A stretch of DNA of 64,000 nt. It comes from LMUY01 sp965199105. Its GTDB lineage: Bacteria; Pseudomonadota; Alphaproteobacteria; Acetobacterales; Acetobacteraceae. A program made the position numbers and the translations under genes. Positions 31,259 through 40,075 of the stretch are shown in pieces (position 1 is the stretch's first letter; each line of letters opens with the position of its first letter). The stretch is from positions 620,001-684,000 of the forward strand of contig CBDAQO010000002.1 in NCBI GenBank assembly GCA_965199105.1, in the 5' to 3' direction. Under the pieces are notes generated by a model, which saw nothing but the letters and a program-made list of their open reading frames with translations, ran no database searches and had not been told where the DNA came from.

Positions 31259-31436
31259 GCTTTATTAACACACCACGCTGGCCACTTAGAACGCCTTGGC
31301 AACCCAATTCGTCCGCACGGTCCCATCCAGCCGCACCGCCTTCGCGTAGCAAGCCAACCAAAGCCTTCGGTTGCGGCTCTATTCCGGGCTGTGACACAAT
31401 AACACCACGCCCGTATGCATGGGCAAAGGACGTGAC

Positions 31437-32474
31437 ATGGACAGAACAAAGGCGCTCGACGCCGCCCTGACCCAAATCGAGCGGGCGTTCGGCAAGGGCT
31501 CCATCATGCGCATGGGCGCGCGTGCCGACGAACAGATCGACGTCATCCCGTCCGGCTCTCTCGGGTTGGACCTTGCGTTAGGCATCGGCGGCTTCCCGCG
31601 TGGCCGCATCGTCGAAATCTACGGCCCGGAAAGCTCCGGCAAAACCACCCTGGCCCTGCACGCCATTGCCGAGGCCCAGCGCCGCGGGGGCACCTGCGCC
31701 TTCATCGACGCCGAGCACGCGCTGGACCCGATCTACGCCCGCAAACTGGGCGTCGACGTCGATAATCTCCTGCTCTCCCAGCCTGATGGCGGCGAGCAGG
31801 CGCTTGAGATTTGCGACACCCTGGTGCGGTCCGGCGCCATCGACATCGTGGTCGTGGACAGCGTGGCCGCCTTGGTGCCGCGGGCCGAACTCGAGGGCGA
31901 AATGGGCGACACCCATGTCGGGCTGCATGCCCGGCTAATGAGCCAGGCGCTGCGCAAGCTTACCGGCAGCGTGTCCAAATCCAAGACCATGCTGATCTTC
32001 CTCAACCAAATCCGGCTCAAGATCGGCGTCATGTTCGGCAACCCCGAGACCACCACGGGCGGCAACGCGCTGAAGTTCTACACGTCCGTCCGGATGGAAA
32101 TCCGCCGCATCGGCCAAATCAAGGACCGGGACGTCGTGGTCGGCAACCAGACCCGGGTGAAGGTGGTCAAGAACAAGCTGGCGCCGCCGTTCCGCCAGGT
32201 CGAGTTCGACATCATGTATGGCGAGGGCATCAGCAAACGCGGCGAACTGATCGACCTTGGCGTCAAGGCCGGCGTGGTGGAAAAGTCCGGCGCCTGGTTC
32301 TCGTACGACAGTCAGCGCATTGGTCAGGGTCGCGAGAACGCCAAAGCCTTCCTGAAGGACCACCCAGACGTTGCGGACAGCATCGAAAAGCGCGTGCGAG
32401 ACCAATCCGTCGTGGTCGAACGGGCGATGATCACCGCGCCGGAAGAAGGCGAGGACGCCGAAGCCGCCGAGTGA
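31437..32474 (+). CDS. recA: Recombinase RecA
   Basis: The 345-residue recombinase has the expected start DRTKALDAALTQIERAFGKGSIMRMG, Walker A GPESSGKTT, the VDSVAALVPRAELEG stretch, DNA-binding loop 2 around FGNPETTTGGNALKFY, and an acidic C-terminal tail (EEGEDAEAAE). AAAGGA lies seven nt before the ATG at 31437; an in-frame ATG six codons earlier is less well placed. The stop overlaps the next gene as TGATG, unusual company for recA but consistent with translational coupling. Confidence 0.98.
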   Translation: MDRTKALDAALTQIERAFGKGSIMRMGARADEQIDVIPSGSLGLDLALGIGGFPRGRIVEIYGPESSGKTTLALHAIAEAQRRGGTCAFIDAEHALDPIYARKLGVDVDNLLLSQPDGGEQALEICDTLVRSGAIDIVVVDSVAALVPRAELEGEMGDTHVGLHARLMSQALRKLTGSVSKSKTMLIFLNQIRLKIGVMFGNPETTTGGNALKFYTSVRMEIRRIGQIKDRDVVVGNQTRVKVVKNKLAPPFRQVEFDIMYGEGISKRGELIDLGVKAGVVEKSGAWFSYDSQRIGQGRENAKAFLKDHPDVADSIEKRVRDQSVVVERAMITAPEEGEDAEAAE

Positions 32475-32884
32475 TGTTGGACGCAGCCGATGAGGCGTTG
32501 GTGGAGGCCGCCCGCGCTGTCTTGGTGAAGCACTACCGGCCGCATTGGCACACCGTGGGCGCCGCCCTGCGTTCCCGCGACGGGCGCATCTGGACCGGCG
32601 TGCACCTTGGCGCCACGGTCGGCCGCCTCTCGATCTGCGCCGAGGCGATCGCGCTTGGTCGAGCTATTTTAGAGGGTGACGGCACGGTGGATTGCGCCGT
32701 CGCGGTCCGCCATCCAAAGGCCGAGGAGTCGGTGCGCGACATCGCGGTCGTCCCACCCTGCGGCGCCTGCCGCGAGATGCTGACCGACTTCGACCCGGCG
32801 GCCGACGTGATTGTGCGCCAAGATGGCGCGTTGGTGCGGATGCCCGTGCGAGTGCTCCTGCCGCTCCCCTATCAGCGGTATTGA
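32474..32884 (+). CDS. Cytidine deaminase-family protein
   Basis: The 136-residue protein has the zinc deaminase motifs: ICAEAIALGRA (Cys zinc ligand plus catalytic Glu) and PPCGACREML (the two remaining cysteine ligands). The N-terminal HTVGAALRSRDGRIWTGVHL corresponds to the substrate-side strand of cytidine and blasticidin-S deaminases. It converts a cytidine-like compound to its uridine form with release of ammonia. The sequence does not separate nucleoside salvage from a drug-type deaminase. The ATG overlaps the recA stop by one base. Confidence 0.85.
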   Translation: MLDAADEALVEAARAVLVKHYRPHWHTVGAALRSRDGRIWTGVHLGATVGRLSICAEAIALGRAILEGDGTVDCAVAVRHPKAEESVRDIAVVPPCGACREMLTDFDPAADVIVRQDGALVRMPVRVLLPLPYQRY

Positions 32885-32894
32885 GCCGTCACAG

Positions 32895-33398
32895 ATGAGC
32901 ATTGCGCCAGCGTCGGTAAACTTAATTGATCTGGTCGCAGTGAATGCCCTGCTTGCACTCAACAACGCCAACGCTGTCGAACTATCGTGGCTGGACGGTG
33001 ACCGCTTGCAGCAGATGATTGGGCAGGCGTTTCTCGCGCGGCGACTGGGTAATGCCGACGCGTTTCTTCTCGCCTTCGACCAAAAGGCAAACTACGGCAG
33101 CCCGAACTTCCTGTGGTTTCGCGGTCGATTTGAGCGGTTCGTCTACGTTGATCGTATTGTCGTCGCGCTGCCTGCCCGCGGACGTGGGTTGGCGCGCCGG
33201 CTTTACGCGGACCTGTTTGAGCACGCAGTCCGGGCCGGGCACAATCGCATCGTTTGTGAGGTCAATACGACGCCTCCAAACCCAGCATCTCTATCGCTGC
33301 ATGAGCAATTAGGATTCTCGCAGGTCGGCGTCGGCTCATTCGATGGCGGCTGCCGGACCGTTTGCTATATGGCGCGTGTCCGGAAGGCGTGCTGTTGA
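32895..33398 (+). CDS. GNAT-family N-acetyltransferase
   Basis: The 167-residue protein has the GNAT core with a central strand (FVYVDRIVVALPARGRGLARRLYADLFEHA), in which ARGRGLARRL is the acetyl-CoA phosphate loop, followed by IVCEVNTTPPNPASLSLHEQLGF, the usual C-terminal motif. The substrate is unknown. The start at 32895 lies 11 bp after the deaminase stop and gives normal family length. Codon use is slightly more AT-rich than the neighbours. Confidence 0.85.
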   Translation: MSIAPASVNLIDLVAVNALLALNNANAVELSWLDGDRLQQMIGQAFLARRLGNADAFLLAFDQKANYGSPNFLWFRGRFERFVYVDRIVVALPARGRGLARRLYADLFEHAVRAGHNRIVCEVNTTPPNPASLSLHEQLGFSQVGVGSFDGGCRTVCYMARVRKACC

Positions 33399-33432
33399 CC
33401 GTTTGAACAACACGCAGCGGCCGAATAGAAGG

Positions 33433-33459
33433 TCCGCCCCTCCGAAGTGAAGGGGCGGA
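33433..33459. terminator. Hairpin between convergent genes, probable bidirectional terminator
   Basis: Perfect 9-bp arms TCCGCCCCT (33433-33441) and AGGGGCGGA (33451-33459) enclose a 9-nt loop. It lies between the stops of the acetyltransferase (33398) and the CsbD protein (33470). The following T-tract is weak in both directions. Confidence 0.6.
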
Positions 33460-33469
33460 ACGGATCCTG

Positions 33470-33655
33470 TTAGTGCTTGTTTAGCGCGTCCCGCGCCGTG
33501 TCCTTTACGCCGCCGACGGTGCTCTCGGTCTTCCCGGCGACCTTGTCGGCAGCACCTTCGGCCTTCAGCTTGTCGTCGCCGGTTACGTTGCCAACGGCCT
33601 GCTTGATGCTGCCCTTGGCCTGATCTAGCGAGCCTTGAACGCGATCTTTGTCCAT
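33470..33655 (-). CDS. CsbD-family stress protein
   Basis: The 61-residue hydrophilic protein has the CsbD pattern: MDKDRVQGSLDQAKGSIKQAVGNVTGDDKLKAEG near the start and a Lys/Ala-rich tail. Such proteins accumulate under stress in many bacteria, but their biochemical role is unknown. GGAG lies nine nt upstream of the ATG at 33655; an in-frame upstream ATG would add seven residues without matching the family. Confidence 0.88.
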   Translation of the reverse strand: MDKDRVQGSLDQAKGSIKQAVGNVTGDDKLKAEGAADKVAGKTESTVGGVKDTARDALNKH

Positions 33656-33745
33656 TGCCATCACTCCGAACGGCATGATGCCGTGCTGACCTTAACGAGA
33701 GTTAGGCCGGGGAGTTGCGCAGCACTGCCCGGCCGGATGGGAGCG

Positions 33746-34096
33746 CTACCCGAACAGGTTGAGACCGATCATCAGGCTTGCCAGGATAACCAGCCCTCCG
33801 GCGCCCTTAATGATGAGGTCGCGCGGAAACGTCGATTTTAGTGTCCAGCCGCAAGATTTGCGTCCGCAAGTTGGCGATGCACCCTTTAGCTCCACGATAA
33901 CGCCTTTGAGTTCGGACCGGACGTCGCCGATTTGGGAGCGCATACGTGCTTCGCTCGCCTCGATGTCGGCTTTGGTCGCGACGCCCGCCTCCAGCGCCTC
34001 GCGCAACGCCTGGACACGCGCGCCTGCGACCGGTTCCTCGGCTCCAGCCTCCCTCAAGCGGTCGATATAGGCCAGGCGGTCAAACGGCAGGTTCAT
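33746..34096 (-). CDS. DUF1640-type coiled-coil membrane protein with frame-shifted middle segment
   Basis: The 116-residue frame begins like bacterial DUF1640 proteins (MNLPFDRLAYIDRLREAGAEEPVAGARVQALREAL, then ATKADIEASEARM) and ends with a membrane helix (GAGGLVILASLMIGLNLFG). Between them, residues about 72-91 read ASPTCGRKSCGWTLKSTFP, unlike any coiled coil. Over 33826-33884 the next frame instead gives CIANLRTQILRLDTKIDVSA, a perfect heptad continuation. Two compensating indels (near 33881-33890 and 33821-33830) best explain this. The protein may still be made, with a damaged coil. The family's bacterial function is unknown. Confidence 0.7.
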   Translation of the reverse strand: MNLPFDRLAYIDRLREAGAEEPVAGARVQALREALEAGVATKADIEASEARMRSQIGDVRSELKGVIVELKGASPTCGRKSCGWTLKSTFPRDLIIKGAGGLVILASLMIGLNLFG

Positions 34097-34130
34097 TGTT
34101 CCACCGTGCTACGCCAAATGCGGCCTGGTG

Positions 34131-34940
34131 TCAGCCTTGCAGCCTGGCGAGGAACGCCTGCGCCGCGGCGGGAGCGCGGACTTTGTCGCCGCTGATGAAG
34201 AACACGAAGCTTTCCCGCGGCATCGGCTCGTCCGCCGGACCGACGCGCGGCAGGTCGGTAACGGGTTCGCCCATGCTCCAGCAGCGGGTTCGCCGCGCCC
34301 AAGCGTCGAGTGCGGCGGACGCATAGCCCTCCGGCTCGGCCGCGTCGTTGCGCTCCAGCCGAGCGTAGCTGAACGGGGCGGTGAGGTCTCCGAGTAGCGC
34401 GTGCTTGCCGCTTTCCACGATGGCGGCCGCCACGCCGTGGCGACGCAGCAGGGCGAACCATTCCGGGTCGGCGAAGCTCTCGTGGCGTGCCTCGATCACG
34501 TGGCGCAGCGTCAGGCCCGCGAACGCCGGCGGGAGCAGCGCGAGGAACTCGGCCATCACCGCTGGATCGAAGCGCCGGGTCGGCGGAAACTGCCACAGGA
34601 TGGGGCCGAGCCGGTCGCCGAGTTCGGCCAGCCCGGAGGCCAGGAAGCGCTGCACCGAGGGTTCGGACTCGGCCAGCGCGGCGCGGTTGGTGGCGGCGCG
34701 CGGCCCCTTGAGCGCGAATACGAACCCGTCCGGCACCGTGCGTGCCCAGGTGGCGAAGCTCGTTGGCGATTGGGTGCGGTAGAAGGTGCCGTTGATCTCG
34801 ATCGCGGTGAGCTTGCTTGCCGCGTAGGCCAGCTCCTTGGCGTGCGGCAGGCCCGGCGGGTAGAACGCTCCACGCCAGGGCGCGAACGTCCAGCCGCCGA
34901 TGCCGACGCGGACCGGGGCCGGGTTACTCGGCTTGCGCAC
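34131..34940 (-). CDS. DUF72 family protein (YecE-like)
   Basis: About 269 residues forming a TIM-barrel-like DUF72 protein. RVGIGGWTFAPWRGAFYPPGLP near the start, LTAIEINGTFYRTQSPTSFATWA, FVFALKGPRAATNR, ILWQFPPT and VIEARHESF are all family landmarks. The biochemical role of DUF72 is not established. The GTG at 34940 is chosen; it overlaps the prfB stop by 17 nt, so translation may be coupled. A longer frame from 34997 would overlap prfB more. A short downstream gap separates it from the DUF1640 gene. Confidence 0.85.
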   Translation of the reverse strand: MRKPSNPAPVRVGIGGWTFAPWRGAFYPPGLPHAKELAYAASKLTAIEINGTFYRTQSPTSFATWARTVPDGFVFALKGPRAATNRAALAESEPSVQRFLASGLAELGDRLGPILWQFPPTRRFDPAVMAEFLALLPPAFAGLTLRHVIEARHESFADPEWFALLRRHGVAAAIVESGKHALLGDLTAPFSYARLERNDAAEPEGYASAALDAWARRTRCWSMGEPVTDLPRVGPADEPMPRESFVFFISGDKVRAPAAAQAFLARLQG

Positions 34941-36055
34941 TGGCCTCGCTGCGCGTGCCGCCGACCCGGGCGGCCAGGGCGGCTGCCATGAACTCATCCA
35001 ATGCGCCGTCCAGCACCGCGGCGGGGTTGCCGGTTTCCACGCCGGTCCGCAGGTCCTTCACCATTTGGTAAGGCGCCAACACGTAAGATCGGATCTGATG
35101 GCCCCAGCCGATCTCGGTCTTGGCCGCCTCCGTCTGCGCGCTGGCCGCCTCGCGTTTCTGCAGCTCGGCCTCGTACATCCGCGCCCGCAGCATCTCCATG
35201 GCGGTTGCCCGGTTGCGGTGCTGCGAGCGGTCGGTTTGGCAGGCCACGATGATCCCGGTGGGGACGTGGGTGATGCGGATGGCGGACTCGGTCTTGTTCA
35301 CGTGCTGGCCGCCAGCGCCGGAGGCTCGGAACGTGTCCACCTTTAGGTCGGATGGGTCGATCTCGATCTGGATCGTGTCGTCCACTACCGGGTAGACGTA
35401 GACGCTGGCGAACGAGGTCTGCCGCCGCGCATTGCTGTCGAACGGCGAAATGCGCACCAGGCGGTGCACCCCGCCTTCGGTCTTCAGCCAGCCATAAGCG
35501 TTTGGCCCGGTCACCTGGAACGTGGCGGACTTGATGCCGGCCTGCTCGCCCTCGCTCTGCTCGAGCATCTGAATCTTGTAGCCGTGCGCCTCGGCCCAGC
35601 GCGAATACATCCGAGCCAGCATTTCGGCCCAATCCTGCGCCTCGGTGCCGCCGGCGCCGCTGTTCACCTCGAGGAACGCGTCCCGCCCGTCCGCCTCGCC
35701 CGAGAGCAGGCTTTCGATCTCGCGGCGCTTGGCCTCGCTGGCGGCGCGGCGCAGCGCGGTCAGCCCCTCGGTGGCGAGCCCGGTGTCGGCATCGGCCTCG
35801 GCGAGCCCGATCAGTTCCACCGTATCGGCCACCTCGGCCTCAAGCGCCTGCACGCCCTCGACCTGGTTGGCCAACTGGGTGCGCTCGCGCATCAAGGCTT
35901 GGGCGGTGGCGGCGTTATCCCATAACGCCGGGTCTTCGGCGCGGTGGTTCAGCTCGGCGAGGCGCTCGATGGCGACATCCCAGTCAAAGATGCCTCCTTA
36001 GCAGCGCCACCGACTGCTTGATCTGTTCGTGCAAAGCGTCTGATTCGGTCGACAT
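34924..36055 (-). CDS. prfB: Peptide chain release factor 2, expressed by programmed +1 frameshift
   Basis: RF2 recognises UGA and UAA and releases the finished peptide. Translation starts at ATG 36055 (MSTESDALHEQIKQSVALLRRHL), meets an in-frame TGA at 35986-35984 and must shift +1 to continue as DWDVAIERLAELN. The rest reads through to 34924. The catalytic GGQ is present in RASGAGGQHVNK, and the RF2 tripeptide region lies in the SPFDSNARRQTS segment. Total length after the shift is about 376 residues. It is 24 bp downstream of the PBP1A gene on the same strand. Automated annotation will probably report only the second frame. Confidence 0.95.
35983..35998 (-). promoter_or_regulatory. prfB programmed +1 frameshift site
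   Basis: On the minus strand the sequence reads AGGAGG-CAT-CTT-TGA-C: an internal Shine-Dalgarno element three nt before the slippery CTT and an in-frame TGA stop followed by C. This matches the E. coli prfB arrangement in order and spacing. It allows RF2 to regulate itself, since low RF2 slows termination at TGA and favours the shift. Confidence 0.93.
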
Positions 36056-36078
36056 CGTCCTGTCCTCACTCGCTGGCG

Positions 36079-38640
36079 TCAGTACAACCCGCCCACGCCG
36101 CTGTCCACGCCGGTGCCGGTGCCGCCACTGCTGGCCGTGACGCCGCTCGTGTCACCGCTAGTCCCGCCGATGGTGGGGCCGCTGTCGCCGGGCACCTCGC
36201 CGTCCTTGAACGCGTCGGTGATGTTGGGCGCCCAGGTGGAGAGTGTCAGCCCCTCCGGCATGATGAAGCCGAGATTAGGCCGATCCTTCAGCGCCACCGC
36301 CATGAAATCGTGCCAAATCGGCGCGGCGACCACGCCACCGGTCTGCTTGTCCCCCAGGCTCGAGGGATTGTCGAAGCCGACCCACACCGCCGTCACCACG
36401 TCGGGCGTGAAGCCGACGAACCAGGCGTCGTTGAAGTCCTGCGTGGTCCCGGTCTTGCCGGCGATGGCGCTGCGGCCCAGGCCGTGGCCGGCCTCGGTGC
36501 CGGTGCCATGCGCGACCACGCCCTGCAGCATGGTGACGACCTGGAACACGCTTTGCGGGTCGGCCAACTGGCGGCGGTCGTCACCGATGGCGGGCGGGCG
36601 GGCGGGGTCGTCACAGCCGTTGCACGACAGCCCGGCGGCGCGCCAAATCACGTGGCCGTCACGGTCTTGCACGGAGTCGATCAGCGTGGGCACCACCTCG
36701 CGCCCACCCTCGTCGAGCGAGGCATAGGCGCCGGCCTGCCGCAGCACCGTGGTATCCACCGCGCCGAGCGCGTTGGGCAGGAAGTGCGACATCGCGTCCA
36801 CGACGTGGAAACTGATCGCGTTGTTGGCCACCGCGTCCATGCCGACCCGCTGCGCCAGCCGCACGGTGACGATGTTCAACGACTGCTCGAGCGCCTGATG
36901 GATGGAGATCGGCCCGCCCAAGCCCGGCTCGAAGTTGCCCGGGCGCCAAACCCCGGCCGCACCCTGGTCCAGCACAAACGGGTCATCGGACACCTTTTGG
37001 CTCGGCGACAGGTTCTGCTGCATCGCGGCCAGGTAGACCATCGGCTTGAACGAGCTGCCGGGCTGGCGCTGCGCCTGGGTCGCGCGGTCGAACTGGCTGG
37101 CGTCGTGGCTCCAGCCGCCGGACATGGCGAGCACACGGCCGGTCGCCGGGTCGAGCGAGACCAGCGCGCCCTGCACCAGCGGGATTTGGCGCAGCATCAG
37201 CTTTTCGGTGACGGGCTGCTTGGCGGTGGCCGGAAGCGCCACGGGCTCCACCATCACCACATCGCCGGGCTGCACCACGTCGGCCATCCGCCGCGGGAGG
37301 GCGCCGAGGCTGCCGTTGTGGTTTGGCCGCGCCCAAGCGGTGTCGGCCAGCACCATCGCGCCAGCGTGGCTCGCGCCGTTGCCATCCACCCAGCCGAGCT
37401 TGGCCTCGCCCGGCGTCAGATCCTGCACCACGGCCAGGCGCCATTCCGGCAGCATACCGGGCGGGCGGGCAACGGCGGCCAGCGCGTGCATCCAGCCTGG
37501 ATGGGTCGCCACCGTGCCGTCGAGCTTGGCGACGGGGCCGCGCCAGCCGCCATGGGAACGGTCATAGCGCACCAGGCCGGCGCGCAGCACCCGGTCGGCG
37601 GTCGCCTGCAATGCCGGGTCGAGGCTGGTATGCACCACCAGCCCGCCCTCGGTGGCGGCGTCCACGCCGAAGCGGTCGATCAATTGCCGCCGCACCTCGT
37701 CGCCGAACCACTCCGACCCGGCGACCGTGTCCGGCCGGTGGAACTGGCCCGTGACGACTGGGCCAGCCTTCGCCGCATCGGCCTGCTGCTGGGTCACGAT
37801 GTGGTCGGCGGCCATCCGGTCCAGCACCCAGTCCCGCCGGTTGCGGGCGGCTTCGGGGAAGCGGAACGGGTTGAGGTCGGTCGGCTTCTTCGGCAACGAG
37901 GCGAGGAACGCGGCCTCCGGCAAGGTGATCTGGTCGAGCGACTTGTTGAAATAGGTCTGCGCGGCGGCGGCCACGCCAAAGGATTGCAGGCCGAAATAGA
38001 TCTCGTTGAGGTAGAGCTCGAGGATGCGGTCCTTGGACAGCACCTGCTCGATGCGGATCGCCAGCACGGCTTCCTTGACCTTGCGCGAGAGGGTGCGCTC
38101 GTTGGTGCCGAGCAGCATGTTGCGCGCCACCTGCTGGGTGATGGTGGAGGCACCGGCGGGGCGGCGGTGCCGCGCCACGAGGAACAGGTCGGTGAAGGCG
38201 GCGCGGGCGATCCGCCCCGGGTCGACGCCCTTGTGGGTCCAGAAGTTCTGGTCCTCGGCGGAGACGAAGGCTTGCTTCACCACGTCCGGGATGGCGGTGG
38301 AGGGCACGAAGATGCGCCGCTCCTTGGCCAGTTCGGCGATCAGGCCCTCGTTGCCGGCGTAGATGCGGCTCATCACCGGGGGCTGGTATTGCCGCAGCCC
38401 GTCGACCGTCGGCAGGTCGGCGGCGAGCGTTTGGTAGCTGTGGTAGGCGACCGCGCCGCCCGCTACGGCCAGCAGCACCAACACGGCGAGCGCCGCGCCT
38501 GCCAGGCGGCCGAGCAAGCGCAACGGCGACCGCTTGCGGCGCAACGGGATGGCCGTGCGCGCGCTGCGGCTCGGAGCGCCCGGGCGGCTGCGCTGCGGGT
38601 CCGGCGGGGCGATCCGCTCGCCTGCTCTCAAATCGTCCAT
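36079..38640 (-). CDS. mrcA: Penicillin-binding protein 1A
   Basis: The 853-residue bifunctional peptidoglycan synthase has a basic cytoplasmic N-terminus and one membrane anchor (LAGAALAVLVLLAVAGGAVAY, about 50-75). A GT51 glycosyltransferase domain follows, with SAEDQNFWTHKGVD and GASTITQQVARNMLLG, then a transpeptidase domain with Ser529 in SSFK, SLN in EQSLNIVT and KTGT in AGKTGTTQDF. A Gly/Ser/Thr-rich tail ends the protein. It acts at the periplasmic face of the inner membrane. It is flanked by the amidase upstream and prfB downstream, all on the minus strand, an order found in many alphaproteobacteria. Confidence 0.95.
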   Translation of the reverse strand: MDDLRAGERIAPPDPQRSRPGAPSRSARTAIPLRRKRSPLRLLGRLAGAALAVLVLLAVAGGAVAYHSYQTLAADLPTVDGLRQYQPPVMSRIYAGNEGLIAELAKERRIFVPSTAIPDVVKQAFVSAEDQNFWTHKGVDPGRIARAAFTDLFLVARHRRPAGASTITQQVARNMLLGTNERTLSRKVKEAVLAIRIEQVLSKDRILELYLNEIYFGLQSFGVAAAAQTYFNKSLDQITLPEAAFLASLPKKPTDLNPFRFPEAARNRRDWVLDRMAADHIVTQQQADAAKAGPVVTGQFHRPDTVAGSEWFGDEVRRQLIDRFGVDAATEGGLVVHTSLDPALQATADRVLRAGLVRYDRSHGGWRGPVAKLDGTVATHPGWMHALAAVARPPGMLPEWRLAVVQDLTPGEAKLGWVDGNGASHAGAMVLADTAWARPNHNGSLGALPRRMADVVQPGDVVMVEPVALPATAKQPVTEKLMLRQIPLVQGALVSLDPATGRVLAMSGGWSHDASQFDRATQAQRQPGSSFKPMVYLAAMQQNLSPSQKVSDDPFVLDQGAAGVWRPGNFEPGLGGPISIHQALEQSLNIVTVRLAQRVGMDAVANNAISFHVVDAMSHFLPNALGAVDTTVLRQAGAYASLDEGGREVVPTLIDSVQDRDGHVIWRAAGLSCNGCDDPARPPAIGDDRRQLADPQSVFQVVTMLQGVVAHGTGTEAGHGLGRSAIAGKTGTTQDFNDAWFVGFTPDVVTAVWVGFDNPSSLGDKQTGGVVAAPIWHDFMAVALKDRPNLGFIMPEGLTLSTWAPNITDAFKDGEVPGDSGPTIGGTSGDTSGVTASSGGTGTGVDSGVGGLY

Positions 38641-38702
38641 CGTCTCAGATACCAACCCCTCGAACCTGCGCGCCCGCAAACCCGCGCGCAGGTTTACGGC
38701 CG

Positions 38703-39506
38703 CTACCCTGCCATGCGGACGGCTGGGCCTGCAAAAAATGCGTCAACCGCGCGTTTCATCGCCGTTGCAACCGCTGCACGGTGATCTGGCCGTCGTAACG
38801 CCGCCTCATCATGCGGGTTAGACATGAATCCCATCTCAACGAGCACAGACGGAATATCCGCCGCCTGCAGCACGACGAAGCCGGCATGCCGGGCGGGGTT
38901 TTGCAGCATCGGCACGTCCTGGTCCAGCGCGCCGACCATGCCGCGCTGCAGCCGGGCCGACCCGATGCGGGTTTCCTGGCGCACCAGGCTGAGCAGGATG
39001 CGGGCGACCTCCGGCGGCTGGTCGTGAAAGGCGGTGCCGGCGAAGCGGTCGGCGCTGTTCTCGCGCTGCGCGAGCGCGGCGGTCTGCGCGTCCGACGCGG
39101 TGTCCGACAGGGTGTAGACGCTGGCGCCGCGCACGTCGTGGTCGGCCAAGGCGTCCGCGTGCATGGAGACGAACAGCGCGGCGCCCTGCGCCTGCGCCCA
39201 GCCGACGCGGTCTTCCAGCGGGATGAACACGTCTTGCGTGCGGGTGAGGAGGACGCGGAAGCGGCCGTCGGCTTGTAGCTGGCGCTGCAGCTCGCCGGCG
39301 GCGGCGAAGGCGATGTGCTTCTCATACGTGCCGCTGTAGCCGATCGCGCCGGGGTCTTTGCCGCCATGGCCCGGGTCGAGCACGATCAGTTCGGCCGGAC
39401 CCGGCGGCGGCTTGGTTCGGCGGGGGGACGCGTTTGCCAGGCCCACCAGGAGGGCGGCAGCCCCGGGGCCGAACAAGGCGCGACGTTTCCACCATGGGGC
39501 GTGCAT
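38703..39506 (-). CDS. amiC: N-acetylmuramoyl-L-alanine amidase (Amidase_3)
   Basis: The 267-residue protein has an N-terminal hydrophobic export signal (RRALFGPGAAALLVGLANAS) and an Amidase_3 domain. Zinc ligands are in LDPGHGGKDPG (His), TYEKHIAF (Glu) and VSMHADAL (His), and the catalytic Glu is in SVLVEMGFMSNP. It cleaves the amide bond between MurNAc and L-Ala during cell separation. The AMIN targeting domain seen in E. coli AmiC is absent, so this is a catalytic-domain-only form. The ATG at 39506 is chosen because the signal peptide begins there. It lies 62 bp before the PBP1A start and is divergent from rne. Confidence 0.9.
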   Translation of the reverse strand: MHAPWWKRRALFGPGAAALLVGLANASPRRTKPPPGPAELIVLDPGHGGKDPGAIGYSGTYEKHIAFAAAGELQRQLQADGRFRVLLTRTQDVFIPLEDRVGWAQAQGAALFVSMHADALADHDVRGASVYTLSDTASDAQTAALAQRENSADRFAGTAFHDQPPEVARILLSLVRQETRIGSARLQRGMVGALDQDVPMLQNPARHAGFVVLQAADIPSVLVEMGFMSNPHDEAALRRPDHRAAVATAMKRAVDAFFAGPAVRMAG

Positions 39507-40075
39507 GTTGGCGAGCCTAACACATAGGGTCGAGAAAAGCATGTTAGGCGTTGAAAACGGTGCAAACGTGTTGCAGTCGGGTCACGCGGGGCGAGGCGGT
39601 CGGGACGCCTGGCCGGTCGCCAGCGGGCTGTGACGGTATGATGAACGTGCCGGCTGAGCCTCTTGCCGCGCCTACTTGCAGGGCAAAACGGATTGCGTCA
39701 TGGTCACAGCGCTTCGGCGGATCTTTGCCGCGGACGTTATCCTGGCCCAGATGGCGGGACGATGGTTCGATGGTTCGCTGCCCATTGGCGCGAAAGGCCG
39801 CGCCGGGGTCGGTCTCACGATCGGCTGGCAAACCCGCAACCCGGCCGCCCGTCCCGACGAGCGTAACCGACCCAGACCAAGGATCGCTCCCAACCGAATG
39901 AGCGCTGTCGCCACCGTAAGCCGTTGTCCGTGCCAAGCCGCCCTGGTCGGCCTGGCCGGACGACCCCACGGCGCGCACGCCCTCCGGTCCGTGATCCCGT
40001 CACACCGACTTTTAAGACGCCGCCACCCGCCCCGATGGGGCTGCGGATGGCAGGCGCACCGGAGTGTCTTCCACA
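39507..40075. other. 569-bp non-coding region between amiC and rne
   Basis: No convincing gene is seen here. The region must hold the divergent promoters and probably a long rne leader; in E. coli and other bacteria RNase E controls its own level through its 5' UTR. The part near 39761-39776 carries a tandem repeat of GATGGTTC, the only obvious small repeat. I could not identify a specific conserved hairpin by eye. Confidence 0.6.

Noticed and set aside
39550..40070. Several short frames on both strands in the amiC-rne gap
   Set aside because: They overlap one another, have mixed composition and lack ribosome-binding sites; a long rne leader is more likely.
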